DNA of 64,000 bases from assembly GCA_022393335.1 (NCBI GenBank), contig JAJEKB010020868.1, positions 601,463 to 665,462 on the forward strand, given 5' to 3'. The stretch comes from Macrotrachela quadricornifera. Its lineage: Eukaryota > Rotifera > Eurotatoria > Philodinida > Philodinidae. Below, one piece after another: positions 10,534 through 22,956 of the stretch. The stretch's first letter is position 1. Every line of letters begins with the position of its first letter. The notes beneath the pieces were generated by a model that was not told the origin of the DNA, ran no database searches, and was given only the letters and a program-made list of their open reading frames with translations. A program made the position numbers and the translations under genes.

Positions 10534-13500
10534 TTACTGGTAATGTTTCATAATATTGATTGGTGTGTCAAAGTTCACAATAACACCTTTGTCCAATACA
10601 AGAATTCGATCACAATTAGCCACTGTATTCAATCGATGAGCAATTATCAGAACAGTTCGATCTCGAAATTTGTCAGCAATTATAGATTGAATTATTTCGT
10701 CCGTTTTTTGATCAACATTAGCTGTTGCTTCATCAATTAATAATATTTTCGTTTTCTTCAAAATAGCACGAGCAATACAAACTAATTGACATTGACCAAC
10801 ACTTAAATTACTACCTGATTCAGCAATCCTCATAAGAAGTCCATCTGATTGATTGCTAACAAATTGCTTAAGTTGAACATCTTCAAGTGCCATCCAACAT
10901 TGTTCATCAGTATAATGATTAAATGGATCAAGATTATATCGAAGAGTACCACTAAATAATATAGATTGTTGAGGAATAACACTAAGATTGGATCGAAGAT
11001 GATTCAGTGTGATATGACTAATGTTAACATTATCAATAAGAATTTCACCTTGAATATTTGATTCAGGAATAAATCGAAAAAGACTTGTTAGGAGAGATGA
11101 TTTTCCTGCACCTAGATATAAAAAAAAATAATAAGATAAAGAATTATTATGAATGTATTTTCTATACCTGTGCGACCAATAATACCAATTTTTTGGCCAG
11201 AATCAACGCGTAAATTAATATTTTTAAGAACAGGTTCCAGATCAGATCGATAACGCAATGAATAATTTCGAAATTCAATATTTGCAAGATCTGGCCATTC
11301 TGGTGATATCTCAACTGACCTTCTTTGATTGTCCTCTTCAGGTAATAGTTGTGCATATTCATCAACACGTTCGGCACTTGTCATCAAAATTTCTGATTCA
11401 GAAAGTAGTCGAATACCCCATGGAAACCATCTTGTCATTGAAATGGCAGACGACAAACAAAGTGCACCTGCTGCTACATTGATGTGATTACGAAAATATA
11501 TTAAGAGAATAGCAGTAATTAGCATGAAACAGCAAGAAATAAGATCGGCTATCATATTAAACCATTGTGCTCCTCCCTGCATAATAATATTTGCTCGTGT
11601 ATTTATATCAATTTTGTTAGTTATTAATTCTATAAAATATTCTTCACTTTTAAATGCACGAATAGTTGGTAAACCATTCAAAGATGCTGAAAATAGAGCA
11701 TAAATAGGACTACGAGTGACACTTTCCAATCGTTTTGTACGACGATTCGCTCGTAAATAAAAACGAATTAGGTAATAAAACACAGGTATTAATAGAACAC
11801 ATAATATCAATGTAGATGGATTAATAATACAGATAATAATTATTGCTCCAATCACTATTAATAAAGCTTGTATAGCAGATATCAGTGTACCAGGTAATAA
11901 ATCATCAATTGTATCTTGATCTTTGCTAACACGATTAAGAATACGACCAGTTGGATTACTTTCGAAGAATTGTACTGATGTATATAATAATCCTTTTAAC
12001 ATATTATTATGTAATGTGTTCGATCCATGTAACATTAAAAAAAAAGCATAAGTCATACGAAATATATCTGCAAGTACTGTAGCTAAGACTAAACCTAGAT
12101 AGACATAAGGAAATATCAATAGACGTTGCTGATTTATATATGATTGTCTTGTCCAAAGACTAAGCCAAATGCTGCTTGTATCATACAATATTTCCCCAAT
12201 CAAAAGTAAAACAATAAGCAAGTATAAACCACATCTACCGAAAGTTGATGTAATAAAGAGTCGATACCATAAAGACCAACTAACACTTCCAGTAGCTGAT
12301 GTTTCATCAGCAATAATTGGTTTTGTATCAGCTACTGATGAATTTATATCAAGCATACTCTCTAAATCGGATTTTTCAGTTGTTGTTATAGTATTTTCTT
12401 CAAAAATAGTATTATCATCATGATCTTTTTTACTCATATGACCATTGGAGAGAATAAATATTTGATCTGCTTCGATGAGAAATTGTATTTGATGAGTCAC
12501 TAACAAACGAGTTTTATTTTTCAATAATCCTCTTGGACCAATACATTGTTCATAAATTTTTTTGGCTACTTTACGATCAACAGCTGCTAAAGGATCATCC
12601 AATAGATAAATGTCGGCATCAGCATACAAAGTACGAGCTAATGATATTCGAGATTTTTGTCCGCCACTTACATTAATTCCTCGTTCTCCAATCATAGTTA
12701 GATCACCACTAGCTCCAAATAGACTAATGTCAACATCAAGACAACATGCATTTATTACATTTCTATATCGTTCTTCATTAAATGGTCGATCCAAAAGAAT
12801 ATTATTACGAAATGTATCTGCAAGTATCCATGGTAATTGAGCAGCATAAGCAAATGAACTATCATTTGTATTAAATTGACCATTACAAAGATTCATTTCA
12901 CTAAGAATAGCAGCAAGTAACGACGATTTTCCAGATCCAACTGGTCCAACAATACCCACAAATGTGCCTGCTTCGATCACTAAATTCATTGATGATAAAC
13001 AAGGCTCATTGTTATTCCACGAAAAAGATGCATTTGACATAACAATTGTTCCTTTTTGCTGTTGTTTCATTGAAGATGAGGTTATTAATGGTTCCTGCTT
13101 TTGTGTTGTCATTATACGCATAAATGTATCTATTCTTTGTGAAGCTGATTGTGTCTCACTGATTCTTTCAACTGTTACTGGTAACATATTTGTAATACTT
13201 AATCGCATTGTAATAAAAAACGACAAAGCTGTAAAAACATCAACTGAATTTAATGGATAATGTAAAAGCCAAGCACTGCCAAATGTAATCAGTGCAAGAA
13301 GTGGTACTGAAACAAAAATCTGGCTTGCATTAAATGAACGTAAAAGAGATGCATATCGAATACTTGCTAATTCATCTTGACGCATTTTACGTATACGATC
13401 TTCAATCAATTTTTCTCAATTGTACATTTTAATAGCATGACATCCTCGAATAAATTCATTAAACGCATGAATACGTTTTTCACTACAAGAAACTGTTATT

Positions 13501-14324
13501 TCACGTTGATACCGAAATCGGCGACTAAATGCTAGTTGAATAAAAATGAATAGAACAAATACAATATAACCACACAATGTAGGGAGTATTCCAATAATCC
13601 AACTAAGAAGACCAAATATAATTATTCCTTCAAGAGGTCCTGCCCAAATATAATGCAGGTATCTACATACTAACTCGAATTTTGATGTTTCAATAGATAC
13701 TAAATTAATTATTTGAGCATTATTAATTTGTTGTAATGATGCCGTTTTCACTGATAATGAGTGTATGTACATACTTAATGTTAATGCATTACGAATTCTT
13801 GTACCAACACGAGTAGAATAAAACAGAATTAGTTGATAAAATAATACTTGAACAATTGCAGCAATAAATAATAATACAGCATATAGATAGGCAATATTAT
13901 TAATCGATTCATGTTGATTTCTTATACTAAACATAATTTGACGAAGAAGTAACGGCTGAGCAATACGTGCTACTATATTTGGAATAAAAAACAGAGCAAT
14001 CAACATAAATTCTTTCCAAAATACTCGACTAACTATTTTCCATGTTGTTGTTGATGTCCAATCGTAAGAGTGTAATCTACGAAATAATACTGAAGCTTTA
14101 TCATTATAAGGTATATCATCAAGATCACTGTCAGTTAATGGTCGTTTATAACTTAAAGAAAGCATTGGATAAACCCACGTCCAGCACATCAATTGCCACC
14201 ATCGAGTCCAAGATGATTCAGCCCATTCGAGAGGAGATGATCGACTTTGTTGATTATCTTTAGTATTATACGAATTAGTTTTATCACTGATTAATGATTC
14301 ACGTTCATTATCTTCGTCTTTCAT
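10534..14324 (-). CDS. ABCC/MRP-type ABC transporter with one in-frame stop
   Basis: Full-length frame of 1,244 codons: exon 1 14324-11168, 56-bp intron 11167-11112 (GTATAG..TCTAG), exon 2 11111-10534. Architecture is TMD1-NBD1-TMD2-NBD2, closest by eye to the short MRP4-like ABCCs that export organic anions and conjugates at membranes. NBD1: Walker A GPVGSGKS (about 460-467), signature VSGGQ (552-556), Walker B IYLLDDPLAAVD (572-583). NBD2: Walker A GRTGAGKSS (1050-1058, split by the intron), signature LSVGQCQ (about 1155-1161, Cys where Arg is usual), Walker B ILLIDEATANVD, H-loop AHR. Codon 303 (13418-13416) is TGA in KMYN*EKLIEDR, where ABCC proteins have Trp (KMYAWE). Nothing else is broken, so this is a very recent nonsense allele, a sequence error, or read through. 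Confidence 0.9.
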
Positions 14325-14914
14325 ACTATTTATTTCTAATAATATAAATGATATAAATTATTTATTTCCAATTATTCGTGTTATACGTACTTATTAGAAA
14401 AATTAAGAAGAGAAAGCAATTTTAGATCTAATTATACTGTTCATGCAATCGTCAAAAGTAAAATAGATATGCTCATATTCGATTAAATTTCAAAACGCAT
14501 ATAAACATAGATGAGACAAAAAACTGTGTAAACATAAAACGCAAAATAAACACAACTCATATGAAAAATTGTATCATATCTATGTACCTCTAAAAAATAA
14601 TAAATCTATTCGAATCAAAATGCGGTTTAAAATATTTATCAAATGCATTTATACTCTGAAAAATATTTACATGGAACATTAAGTAAATGCTCTCGAACAT
14701 GTTTTCATTGGAAAATTCACTCTAGCGCGATTAAGATCAACTGATTATATGTGTTTAATTCATTGAAACTCAGTTCAAAATTCTCTTGATAGAAAAATTT
14801 TTATAACAAGCCTAAAGTTGGTAAAAAGAGCGTCAAGTTTATGCCAGCTCTAAAACAACCAAAACAACGTTTTTTGGATCTATTATGTGGCAGTAAAAGC
14901 AGTGATAAAAACTA
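14325..14914. other. Upstream region of the ABC transporter
   Basis: About 590 bp of AT-rich DNA; the promoter presumably lies here but no specific element can be named. Confidence 0.45.
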
Positions 14915-16000
14915 CAATACGAGTCGCCAACGGCTTTCATATTTTACCGTATGAAAGGGTAGGAATGCATAAGAATGCAAATCGACGCATGCCTACATTT
15001 TCAAAAAGATATATCAATCGATATAAAATGCAATGATGAATATATTGATCACAAATTCAACTTCTTCTCGAAAGCATAGAATGGTTTTCGACGTAGAATA
15101 CTAGATTATTTGTTTTTATCTCACCCATATGCTTGTATTTTGACAACTTTCTAGTTTAACTCCAAATATCTTAATTGAAAAAAGTACGACATTTTTCACA
15201 AATTCATGTATAAACCATATATGAAATAGTTCATGTAATCAATGATTATATCATAAGGAGAGTATTACTATCACTAATTTGAGACATGTCATGAATTTTA
15301 GATTTGTCATTACTTATACGATGGTATAATCTTTTTTTTTCACTGTACCTTGATTTTATTCTTTTGGTTTAATGTGATGTGATTAGCCGAGACCTGTCAT
15401 GTGTATACTAGATATTGTATTATTAATAATCCGTATATACATTATGTACCTCTACTAATCATGTTACATTAACCCAAAGGAATAAAATTAATATATACTG
15501 CAAAACAGACTATCCTACCATGTAGCAAGTGAAAAATCCTAGGAATAGTTGACAGAAAACTTGTTCATCAAAACATTTTAGAAAGTTATGACAAATTCAA
15601 AATTCATGACATATCACAAAATAAGGCCGATAGTAATACTATCATTATAATATAATTGTTGACTACATGAACTATATCATATATGGTTTATATATAAATG
15701 TGTGCAAAGATTCTTACTTTGTTCAATGAAGTTATCTGAAGTTAGACTAGAAAATTGTGAAGATACGAGCCTATGAATGATGTAGAGATATGTAGTCTAG
15801 TAATCTGCGTGAAGAATCATTCCATGCTTTCCAGAAAAGCTTGAATTTGCCATCAACATATTCATTATTACATTTTGTATCGATTAATATATGTTTTTTT
15901 TGAAAAACTAAGCTTGGATCGATTTGGATTCTTAGGCACACCGCATCTTTATATAATATGACAGTTTGTATCACATCCGTTTAGAGCCGTGTAAGACGAT
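14915..16000. repeat. Degenerate 1.1-kb inverted repeat
   Basis: Left-arm sequence such as TAAGAATGCAAATCGA and the stretch at 15020-15110 reappears inverted at 15780-15945. Inner parts also pair, for example TCATGACATATC near 15610 with GACATGTCATGA near 15285. The centre is near 15460. Arms have many differences, so the element is old. The minus frame 15771-15974 and its broken mirror in the left arm are arm sequence, not genes. Confidence 0.65.
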
Positions 16001-18216
16001 TCTCATTATATGTTAAATATGTCGTAAAGGGAAAGTAGGTGAATTTGGCACCCAAATTCAGTAATTTTCGTTCTAGTTCATTCTGAAACCTGTTTGTCAA
16101 GCGTACCAGTGTCCGTTTCAAAGACAACTCTAATAGCTCTATCCAACGGTATGTTCAGATTTTCGTAATCTAAACTATTATTTTCACGTTTTCTATAGTA
16201 CCATCGCTGATTCCAAAAAAACATAGCTGAGACTAGGGAAAATCTGAGCAAATGATTTGACACAGATGGCCCAGTTACACTTGACACATATTTTTTAACT
16301 GAATCGTGACAGAAATTATTCAAATCGGGTGCCATAATTCTAATAGAAAATATCAATATTTTGGTCAAGAAAAATGAGTTCGACACTTAAGCTTTGCATT
16401 TGAAGTGCATTTTTTGTTTACATTTTATCCATAAACTCTTAAACCATGTTTTATGATGTACAACAAAAAGAGTTTCTTTGACTAGAATCTTACATAGAGA
16501 ACAATATGTAATTTTTAGATAGTTAATAATTAACTAGGTAGTCTTCATCTTAATTAGTAGCCATCTAATGAGTTAAATACTAGCTTTAATTATTGCTAAT
16601 TTTTTGTATACTTACCATCATTGTTATTGGCAAGATCTCGAGAGACAGTTCAGAATAAATCTTAATATCATCTCCGAAGTAGGTAGGAATATGTAAAAAA
16701 ATAAGTGAGCTCGAAACGGCATAAACTCGAAATTTAGAGTTCACGTAGACATCAAGGTTTTGCAAAATATTTTTTTGAAACTATTATGCTGCCCAACGAA
16801 GTTTTTATCCTAAACTAGAACATTTCGACTTTGAAGCCAGAAGTGCCATTTTGAAAACAGGACAATTCGATTTCTAGCCTCGACATGCCATTGTTCTGTT
16901 ATAGGAATGGCAATTTTGGGTGCACAATTCAATTATTCTCTTCTAAAAATGGCTCTTTCAGATCTAAATCCAAATGTTATAATTTAGAACAAAATTTGTT
17001 TTGGATAGCTTAGTAGTTTTTCATGAATTATTTCGTGAACAATTAATGCGTACGTGATCTTCAAATTTAGAGTTTACATGTAAAACTCACTTTTTTTGAC
17101 CATTAACACTTTAGTTTCTAGTTTTAAAATATTAAAATGGTGAAAAGAATTTCGTCTAAGAATAGAATAACATACCCACAACCAAGATGTGTCGTTACCA
17201 AAACAGAACAAATGTGTTCTGTATCAGGAATAACACTTCTGGATTGTCAGTACTTCTTCTGATTATTGAAATGTTACTTTCTGTTTCAGAAAAGAATTTT
17301 TACTGCGAGAAGGAGTTTTGTTTCTGGTAGTTTGGTACCTTTAGGAACGATTTAGTAAAGTGGATGTACATAGGAGCCCAAATAATCAAGTTTTATGTCG
17401 AACCGGCTTTTTTTGGTTCTAAAAAAATTGGCAGGTAAAATGTGGACAGCGAAATCCGTGAAACGTCGTTTACGCTACTTGAGACTTAGTTTTCTTGGCT
17501 GAGTATTTTGAGATTTTTAGAGCCACAGTTTGGGTTATAAAATATCCAAGTACATCATTTGGTAGAGTCTACCAGCCTGTATTTGGAATATGTTTCTGAG
17601 TCAATCGAGTGTCAACTTCCGCTACGTGTGAAAAGACGCTCGTTTACGATTACTATATAGAGTTTGATGAGCATATTGCTTTTCAACCGTATATCACAGT
17701 TTACAAACTGTTTTGCCCAATCTGGGACGGCAGAGATATCTATTACAATTAGAACAAGAAGTATTCCTAGTTGTTATGTAGTATCGAAAGCATCAAAGAA
17801 CGTTGGAAAACATACCTATAACAACATTATTTATTGCAGATAAATGACTCTTTCGTGTGGAATTCTGCGGATTTTCGACAGTTTTTCTATTAAAAAGTCG
17901 ATCACTCCTGAGAAACTTATATAAACAAGAAATAATACTGCAACGATAGCAGGAAATGACATAAAACGAAAACGTTTGAGACGCTTTGTTTTAGACTTAA
18001 ATGATGGCAGTCAAGATATTTATATTAGAGATTTGTTTATCAAGAACTCTATTATATAGAATGATTTTAAACTCGTTCCAGGAGATGAGTGGTCAGACAC
18101 TCAAATACGTTTCCTCGCCAAGCCAGACTATCCTAGGCGACTAGAAATAGTTTGCTATACTGTAATACTTTAGATTATTCTATGGTATACAAAAAATTAA
18201 CTTTTTGGAAGTCATT
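16001..18216. other. 2.2-kb gene-poor region
   Basis: I see no recognisable protein or repeat with clear ends. A 102-codon minus frame at 16078-16386 matches no family I know. Base composition is a little less AT-rich than the flanks of the genes, as in other repeat-derived stretches here, so this is probably old transposon DNA. Confidence 0.4.
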
Positions 18217-18600
18217 GCACAATCGATGTCACATATTTCGATGGAACTTTGTCCATAGGTAACTTCAAGTGAAACATGAAAATGCAAACAAATTTAGCTC
18301 GTAAAACTTTTCCATTCTTGAGATATTCAAATTGCAATGGAGGCATTCTAGGGTCAAAAATGATAATCATTCAATCGGTACGTATGTATTCTATATTTTG
18401 CCCTTTTTCAGCGAAAGAGATTTTGGCATAAAATTTTGGAATATATATTACTATGAATACTCTATATACTCACATCTTGAGAACCTCGTTTTGGCGTGCT
18501 AAGTAATATAGAGATATTTTGTAGACTATAGATACCCGTTTCTCCTTGTGGTTAGGCTTTCTATCTCTTATGAGCAAGTTATGAGCTGCTACTTTGGAAC

Positions 18601-19676
18601 TAAGTACTACTAACTCTTGACTATTAGTAGCAGTTTTCAAAACTTTGACCTTTTGAGTTTTGATCTATGAAGTATCACTTTTAAGGTATGAGTGATTGTT
18701 TGGTATAATTCTAAACCTGTTCTCAAAGATTTACTTCAAATGGTAATCGCTAATTTAGGTAGTCTTTATATATAATTTATACAGGCAAGTGTTTAATATA
18801 GTTCTACGAAGAGCGCATAAAAAGATATTGTACTGTTCTTGACATATTTAAATCTTACTAAGAGTACTATTTCTAAAAATCCACATACTTTCCGTACACG
18901 TAATATATTCAAATTTGCTGAGAAATTCCTAGAAAATTTTTATTATCATAAGACGGTTTACATGTCATTTAAATCAGTACTCAATCCTCTATTGATTGAC
19001 GTATAGAACTTCTTTGAAAACGAAAAAAAAATTTGACCACTAGAACCCTGGAGGAGGATACAACAAGGGGTTCCAGTAAAGTGTCCATTTGGTTTCTTAT
19101 AAACTTGTCGTATCTAAATTCTGAGCAGCCAAGTAAAATAAGCAGATGTATCTCTATATAACTGGAAAGATATTAACTAGAAATCGTAAAATTGTTTTTT
19201 TCAACATAGTCACTTCCCTCTCCAGGATTCTAGAGATCAAAAATTCTTTTTTCGTTTTCAAAGAAGTTTTATATGTCAATCAATAGAGGATTGAGTACTG
19301 ATTTAAATGACATAAAAAACCTTTCTATGATAATAAAAATTTTCAAGGAATTTCTCAACAAATTTGATATATTATGTATATGGAAAATATGTGGATTTTT
19401 AGCAATAGTGCTCTTAGTAAAATTTAAATATGTCAAGAACAGTACAATATATTTTTAAGCAATTTTCGTAGAAATTTATTAAACATTTGCTTCTATAAAT
19501 TATATATGAAGACTACTCAAAACTAGCGATTACCGTTTTAAGAAACTCTTTGAAAGCAGGTTTAGAATTATACCCAACAAAGCACTCATACCTTAAAACA
19601 GATACTTCATAGAAAAAAGCTCAAAAGGCCAAAGTTTCAAAAACTGCTGCTAATGGCCAAGGATCACTAGTACTTA
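18601..19676. mobile_element. 1.08-kb foldback inserted in the left arm
   Basis: Begins TAAGTACTACTAACTC and ends with the approximate inverse CACTAGTACTTA; arms match to a centre near 19138. Internal pairs include AATCCTCTATTGATTGAC (left, near 18990) with GTCAATCAATAGAGGATT (right, near 19275). Removing it joins the flanks into sequence that matches the opposite arm of the host palindrome (21215-21250). No protein coding seen; the frame 19273-19458 is arm sequence. Confidence 0.78.
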
Positions 19677-19895
19677 CAAGGGAAGGTTCTGAGATGCCCA
19701 ACGAGTTTAGCCCCTATCTTTTCATAGTGGGTAGACACCAATGAGGTATGAAAAATCCCAAAAGAATACGTGTCCATAGGCCTTCCTTTCAGAGTTATAA
19801 CTGTTTTAGTACAATTTCAGTCTATAGCTCGATATGCACCAAGGAATCGAATGGCACTATTTCGAGCTGAAATTTAACCCACAGATGGCTATGCT

Positions 19896-20845
19896 CAGGC
19901 CCCGCGCGAGGGTCCCATGTTTGGGGAGGGGGGGGGGGGGCAAGACTCCTGAGGTAGTCTGATTGAAGCAAGCAAAATTTTTTTTTTCGCATCAGACTTA
20001 TTATTAATCTTTATCGTACAATCTGAAGTGCAATATTTTTCGCAGAGCGAAAACTTTTTGCAACTTTCTTAGAAAATTCGACTGTATCTGGCAAATTCTC
20101 AACACAACAACCAGTATATGGCGTAAGAAACTTCCTCAATACTTCTACGGTTGAAGGTGGCCGCTTTGGCAACGATTGTTCTCGACTAGACTGTTTTGAA
20201 GGAAAAATGGACTAAAGTTAGAAGTTTTTATGGATTGACTGCGGTTACGCAGATGTTATTTTTCGCGAAGCGAAAACCTTTCTCATATCAGACTCATGAA
20301 AGACTTTTCTTTTTCTTATTTTTCTCGAAAGTAAAAAGTGTTGCTATAACTCTTAGTCATTTCGCCGCCGAAGGCGACCACATTAGCGACGACTGCACAT
20401 AAATAAAGGTGTTCAGAAGTTAGGATGCAGTAAAATATACCATGAAAACAAGAAGATCACAGTTATTTTCAAGGCGAGTATGCTCATGCAGCTACTTCTT
20501 CATAAAGCGAAAAATTCTAATATTTCAAAATTTTGTAGCAAAAAACATTGTTTATGCCCGAATTTTCAGTAAAAAAACAGCTGATTTCTTCACCTTGCCG
20601 TCGAACTTCATGTTTTCGACCGATATCTCAACGATAATCGCCGATTATTATTATAAAAAGATCATTCCTTGACTCCCATTTCCACTCAGAACATCTCTGA
20701 AAGATTTTTTTAAAAATGTTCCTGTGAGATACTTTGCAGATTCAAAAAATATAATCGATTTTGGTGTCTAATAATAAATAATTTTTAATTTTTGGGGGGG
20801 TACACACACCCCCTACATCCACCCCCCCCACTTTCGCGGGTGCTG
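19896..20845. mobile_element. 950-bp CAG..CTG DNA transposon derivative with 9-bp target duplication
   Basis: Starts CAGGCCCCGCGCGAGGG and ends CTTTCGCGGGTGCTG, imperfect terminal inverted repeats with G/C-rich subterminal tracts (G run at 19921-19938, C runs at 20810-20830). GGCTATGCT stands directly before (19887-19895) and after (20846-20854). The opposite palindrome arm (21031-21050) keeps the uninterrupted site. Inside, TTTTCGC..GCGAAAA hairpins recur at about 20037 and 20259. Nine-bp duplications are usual for Mutator-like elements and 8 bp for hAT; CAG ends are typical of hAT, so the superfamily is open. Non-autonomous: frames inside show no transposase. Confidence 0.8.
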
Positions 20846-21411
20846 GGCTATGCTCATGATTAGAATGCACGGAAAATTTCAACTCCAAAGAGTATTCCCT
20901 TCATGAGATATTGAATTCAGAATATTGCTTCTTATCCTATGAAAGAAGCATGAACCTCCGGTTTTTGTCGGAATTCAATATCTCATTAAGGGAATATTCT
21001 TTTGAGTTGAAGTTTTCTGTGTATTCTAATCATGAGCATAGTTATCTGTGGGCTAAATTTCAGCTCGAAATAGTGCCATTCGATTCCTTGGTGCATATCG
21101 AGCTATAGACTGAAATTATACTAAAACAGTTATAACTCCAAAAGGAAGACCTATGGACACGTATTCTTTTGGGGTTTTTCATACCTCATTGATGTCTAAC
21201 CATGGTCAACATATAGGCGCTATACTCGTCGGACACCTCGGAATCTTTCCTCGTTCGTTCCGAAGTAGCAGCTCACAACTCGTTCATAAGAGATAGAAAG
21301 CCTAACCACAAGGAGACACAGGTATCTATAGTCTATAAAATATCTCTATATTACTTAGCACACCAAAACGGGATTCTCAAGATGTGAGTATGTAGGGTAA
21401 TCATAGTAGTA

Positions 21412-21772
21412 TACAAGGTGGGTCATAAGTCAGGAAACACAAAACATTTCGAATATCTCCAATATGGCTCGACCAAACGGGCTCACTTTTTTCACCAAGG
21501 ATAGAGGCATGTTCACACTCCAAATACATCCGAACAAGGTTGGTGAGAAGCTGTGTCAAGTATATTGTCTCCTTTTCCTATCTATGAAAAAGTAAAATTT
21601 TCTTATTGAGATCAACAGTGATACTTAGCAAGGGTGCTTACTTACCTTGTCCGTATGGATTAGAAGTGTGAACATTCCTCTATCCTTGGTAAAAAAAATG
21701 CGCCCATTTGGTCGAGCCGTAACGAAGATATTCGGATTTTTTTGCGTTTCCTCACTTATGACTCACCCTGCA
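21412..21772. mobile_element. 361-bp TA-type MITE
   Basis: Ends TACAAGGTGGGTCATAAGT and its inverse ACTTATGACTCACCCTGCA, flanked by TA on both sides (21410-21411 and 21773-21774) as for Tc1/mariner. Arms extend about 130 bp, including GGCTCGACCAAA and CCAAGGATAGAGG in both orientations. The left arm of the host palindrome lacks it. A truncated relative lies at 3990-4066. Confidence 0.82.
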
Positions 21773-22001
21773 TATTCCCAAAATTTCATGCCAATATACC
21801 TTTTGTTCAAAAATGGCGAAATATACAATACATAGGTACCGATTTGACAATTGTCATTTTTGACCCTAGACTGCCTCCATTGAAATTTGAATACCTCAAC
21901 AATGGAAAAGATTTAAGAGCTAAAATTTTTGGCATTGTCATGTCTCACTTGGAGCTAACTATGCACAAAATTTCATCGAAATACGTGACATCGATTGCGC
22001 A

Positions 22002-22358
22002 CGTGTGGTCGTGTCTATCGCGCAATTGCTCTCACGAGTCAAAAATCGAAAACTGTTCACTCACTTAGCTGTTGATATTTCAAAATCTTTGGTATTGTCG
22101 TGAAATATCTCTTATGTCGAGATCCGAATACTGAATGAAATTATTAGTTATGGAAACGAAATTAATTGAAAGATCAAGTTTTTCTACGCACTCCCATATG
22201 AATATCCTTACTTATCAGCTAAATAAAACAAAGCTCGATCTTTTTAGATATTATTTTTAAAGTTCTGAGTTACCTTTTCGTAGGTGTATAAATACTTGAA
22301 ACGCAGAATTATTTTCGAAGATTGAATCAAAGAGTTGTTTATAGGAGCAGTCATCCTA
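22002..22358. other. Intergenic, nothing recognised
   Basis: AT-rich spacer between two repeats. Confidence 0.5.
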
Positions 22359-22954
22359 TTCCGCGATGTTGAACATTAGGGTACTAGTTCCGCCTAGGGA
22401 ACTAATTCCACCGATTGCAGAATTACACGAAGTTTGAGAAGCGATTCCGGAATCGGTACTAGTTCCATCAATTCCGGAATTGGAAGGAATTCCATCTGAT
22501 TCCGGATCCGTTCACTATGATAACTTAGAAGCATACGATAAAGACTAATGTATATATGATTCCGGAATTCCTAGGAATTCCATGTAATTCCGTTTGATTC
22601 CGGATCCGGAATCGCTCGTTTATGTTGAAGATTAACCTGCAATCAAAATAGCAAACATGAGGGTGAAGGCGACAAGCGATTCCGCTGAGCCATTCCGGAA
22701 ACGGTACTAGTTCCATCAATTCCGGAATCGGAAGGAATTCCTAGGAATTTCATCTGATTCCGGATCCGTTCACTATGATAACTTAGAAGTATACGATAAA
22801 GACTAATGCATATATGATTCCGGAATCAGACGGAATTCCTAGGAATTCCTTCTGATGGCGGAACTGAATCGTCTTATGTTAATATCTGTTTCCGGAATCG
22901 GATGTAACTAGATCCTAGGCGGAACTGGTTCCGCTAATGTTCAACATCACGGAA
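22359..22954. mobile_element. TA-type MITE packed with TTCCGGAAT motifs
   Basis: Ends TTCCGCGATGTTGAACATTA and the inverse TAATGTTCAACATCACGGAA, flanked by TA (22357-22358 and 22955-22956). The interior holds two direct copies of a roughly 170-bp unit (about 22441-22600 and 22688-22850), each containing GGTACTAGTTCCATCAATTC and a shared stretch at about 22507-22560 and 22767-22820. Between them are many palindromic words: TTCCGGAA, GGAATTCC, CCTAGG, TCCGGATCCG. No coding capacity. Confidence 0.78.
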
Positions 22955-22956
22955 TA

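Larger units (their letters stand above)
18217..22001. mobile_element. Large foldback palindrome carrying three inserted elements
   Basis: Left end GCACAATCGATGTCAC recurs inverted near 21985-22001. Arms pair through 18217-18600 with 21225-22001, then 19677-19895 with 21041-21225, and an inner pair 20855-20940 with 20950-21040, centre near 20945. Three insertions interrupt this: 18601-19676 and 19896-20845 in the left arm, 21412-21772 in the right arm. Each has an uninterrupted counterpart in the other arm. Motifs GAGTTATAAC, GCTGAAATTT and ATATTGAATT occur in the same order as in the palindrome at 43872-44490, so the two may belong to one family. No transposase gene inside. Confidence 0.82.

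Noticed and set aside
13416..13418. TGA read as Trp through an altered genetic code
   Set aside because: The receptor gene and the NACHT-HEAT gene in this window end with TGA, so the standard code applies.
16078..16386. 102-codon minus-strand frame
   Set aside because: No recognisable family, no splice context, next to old repeat DNA.
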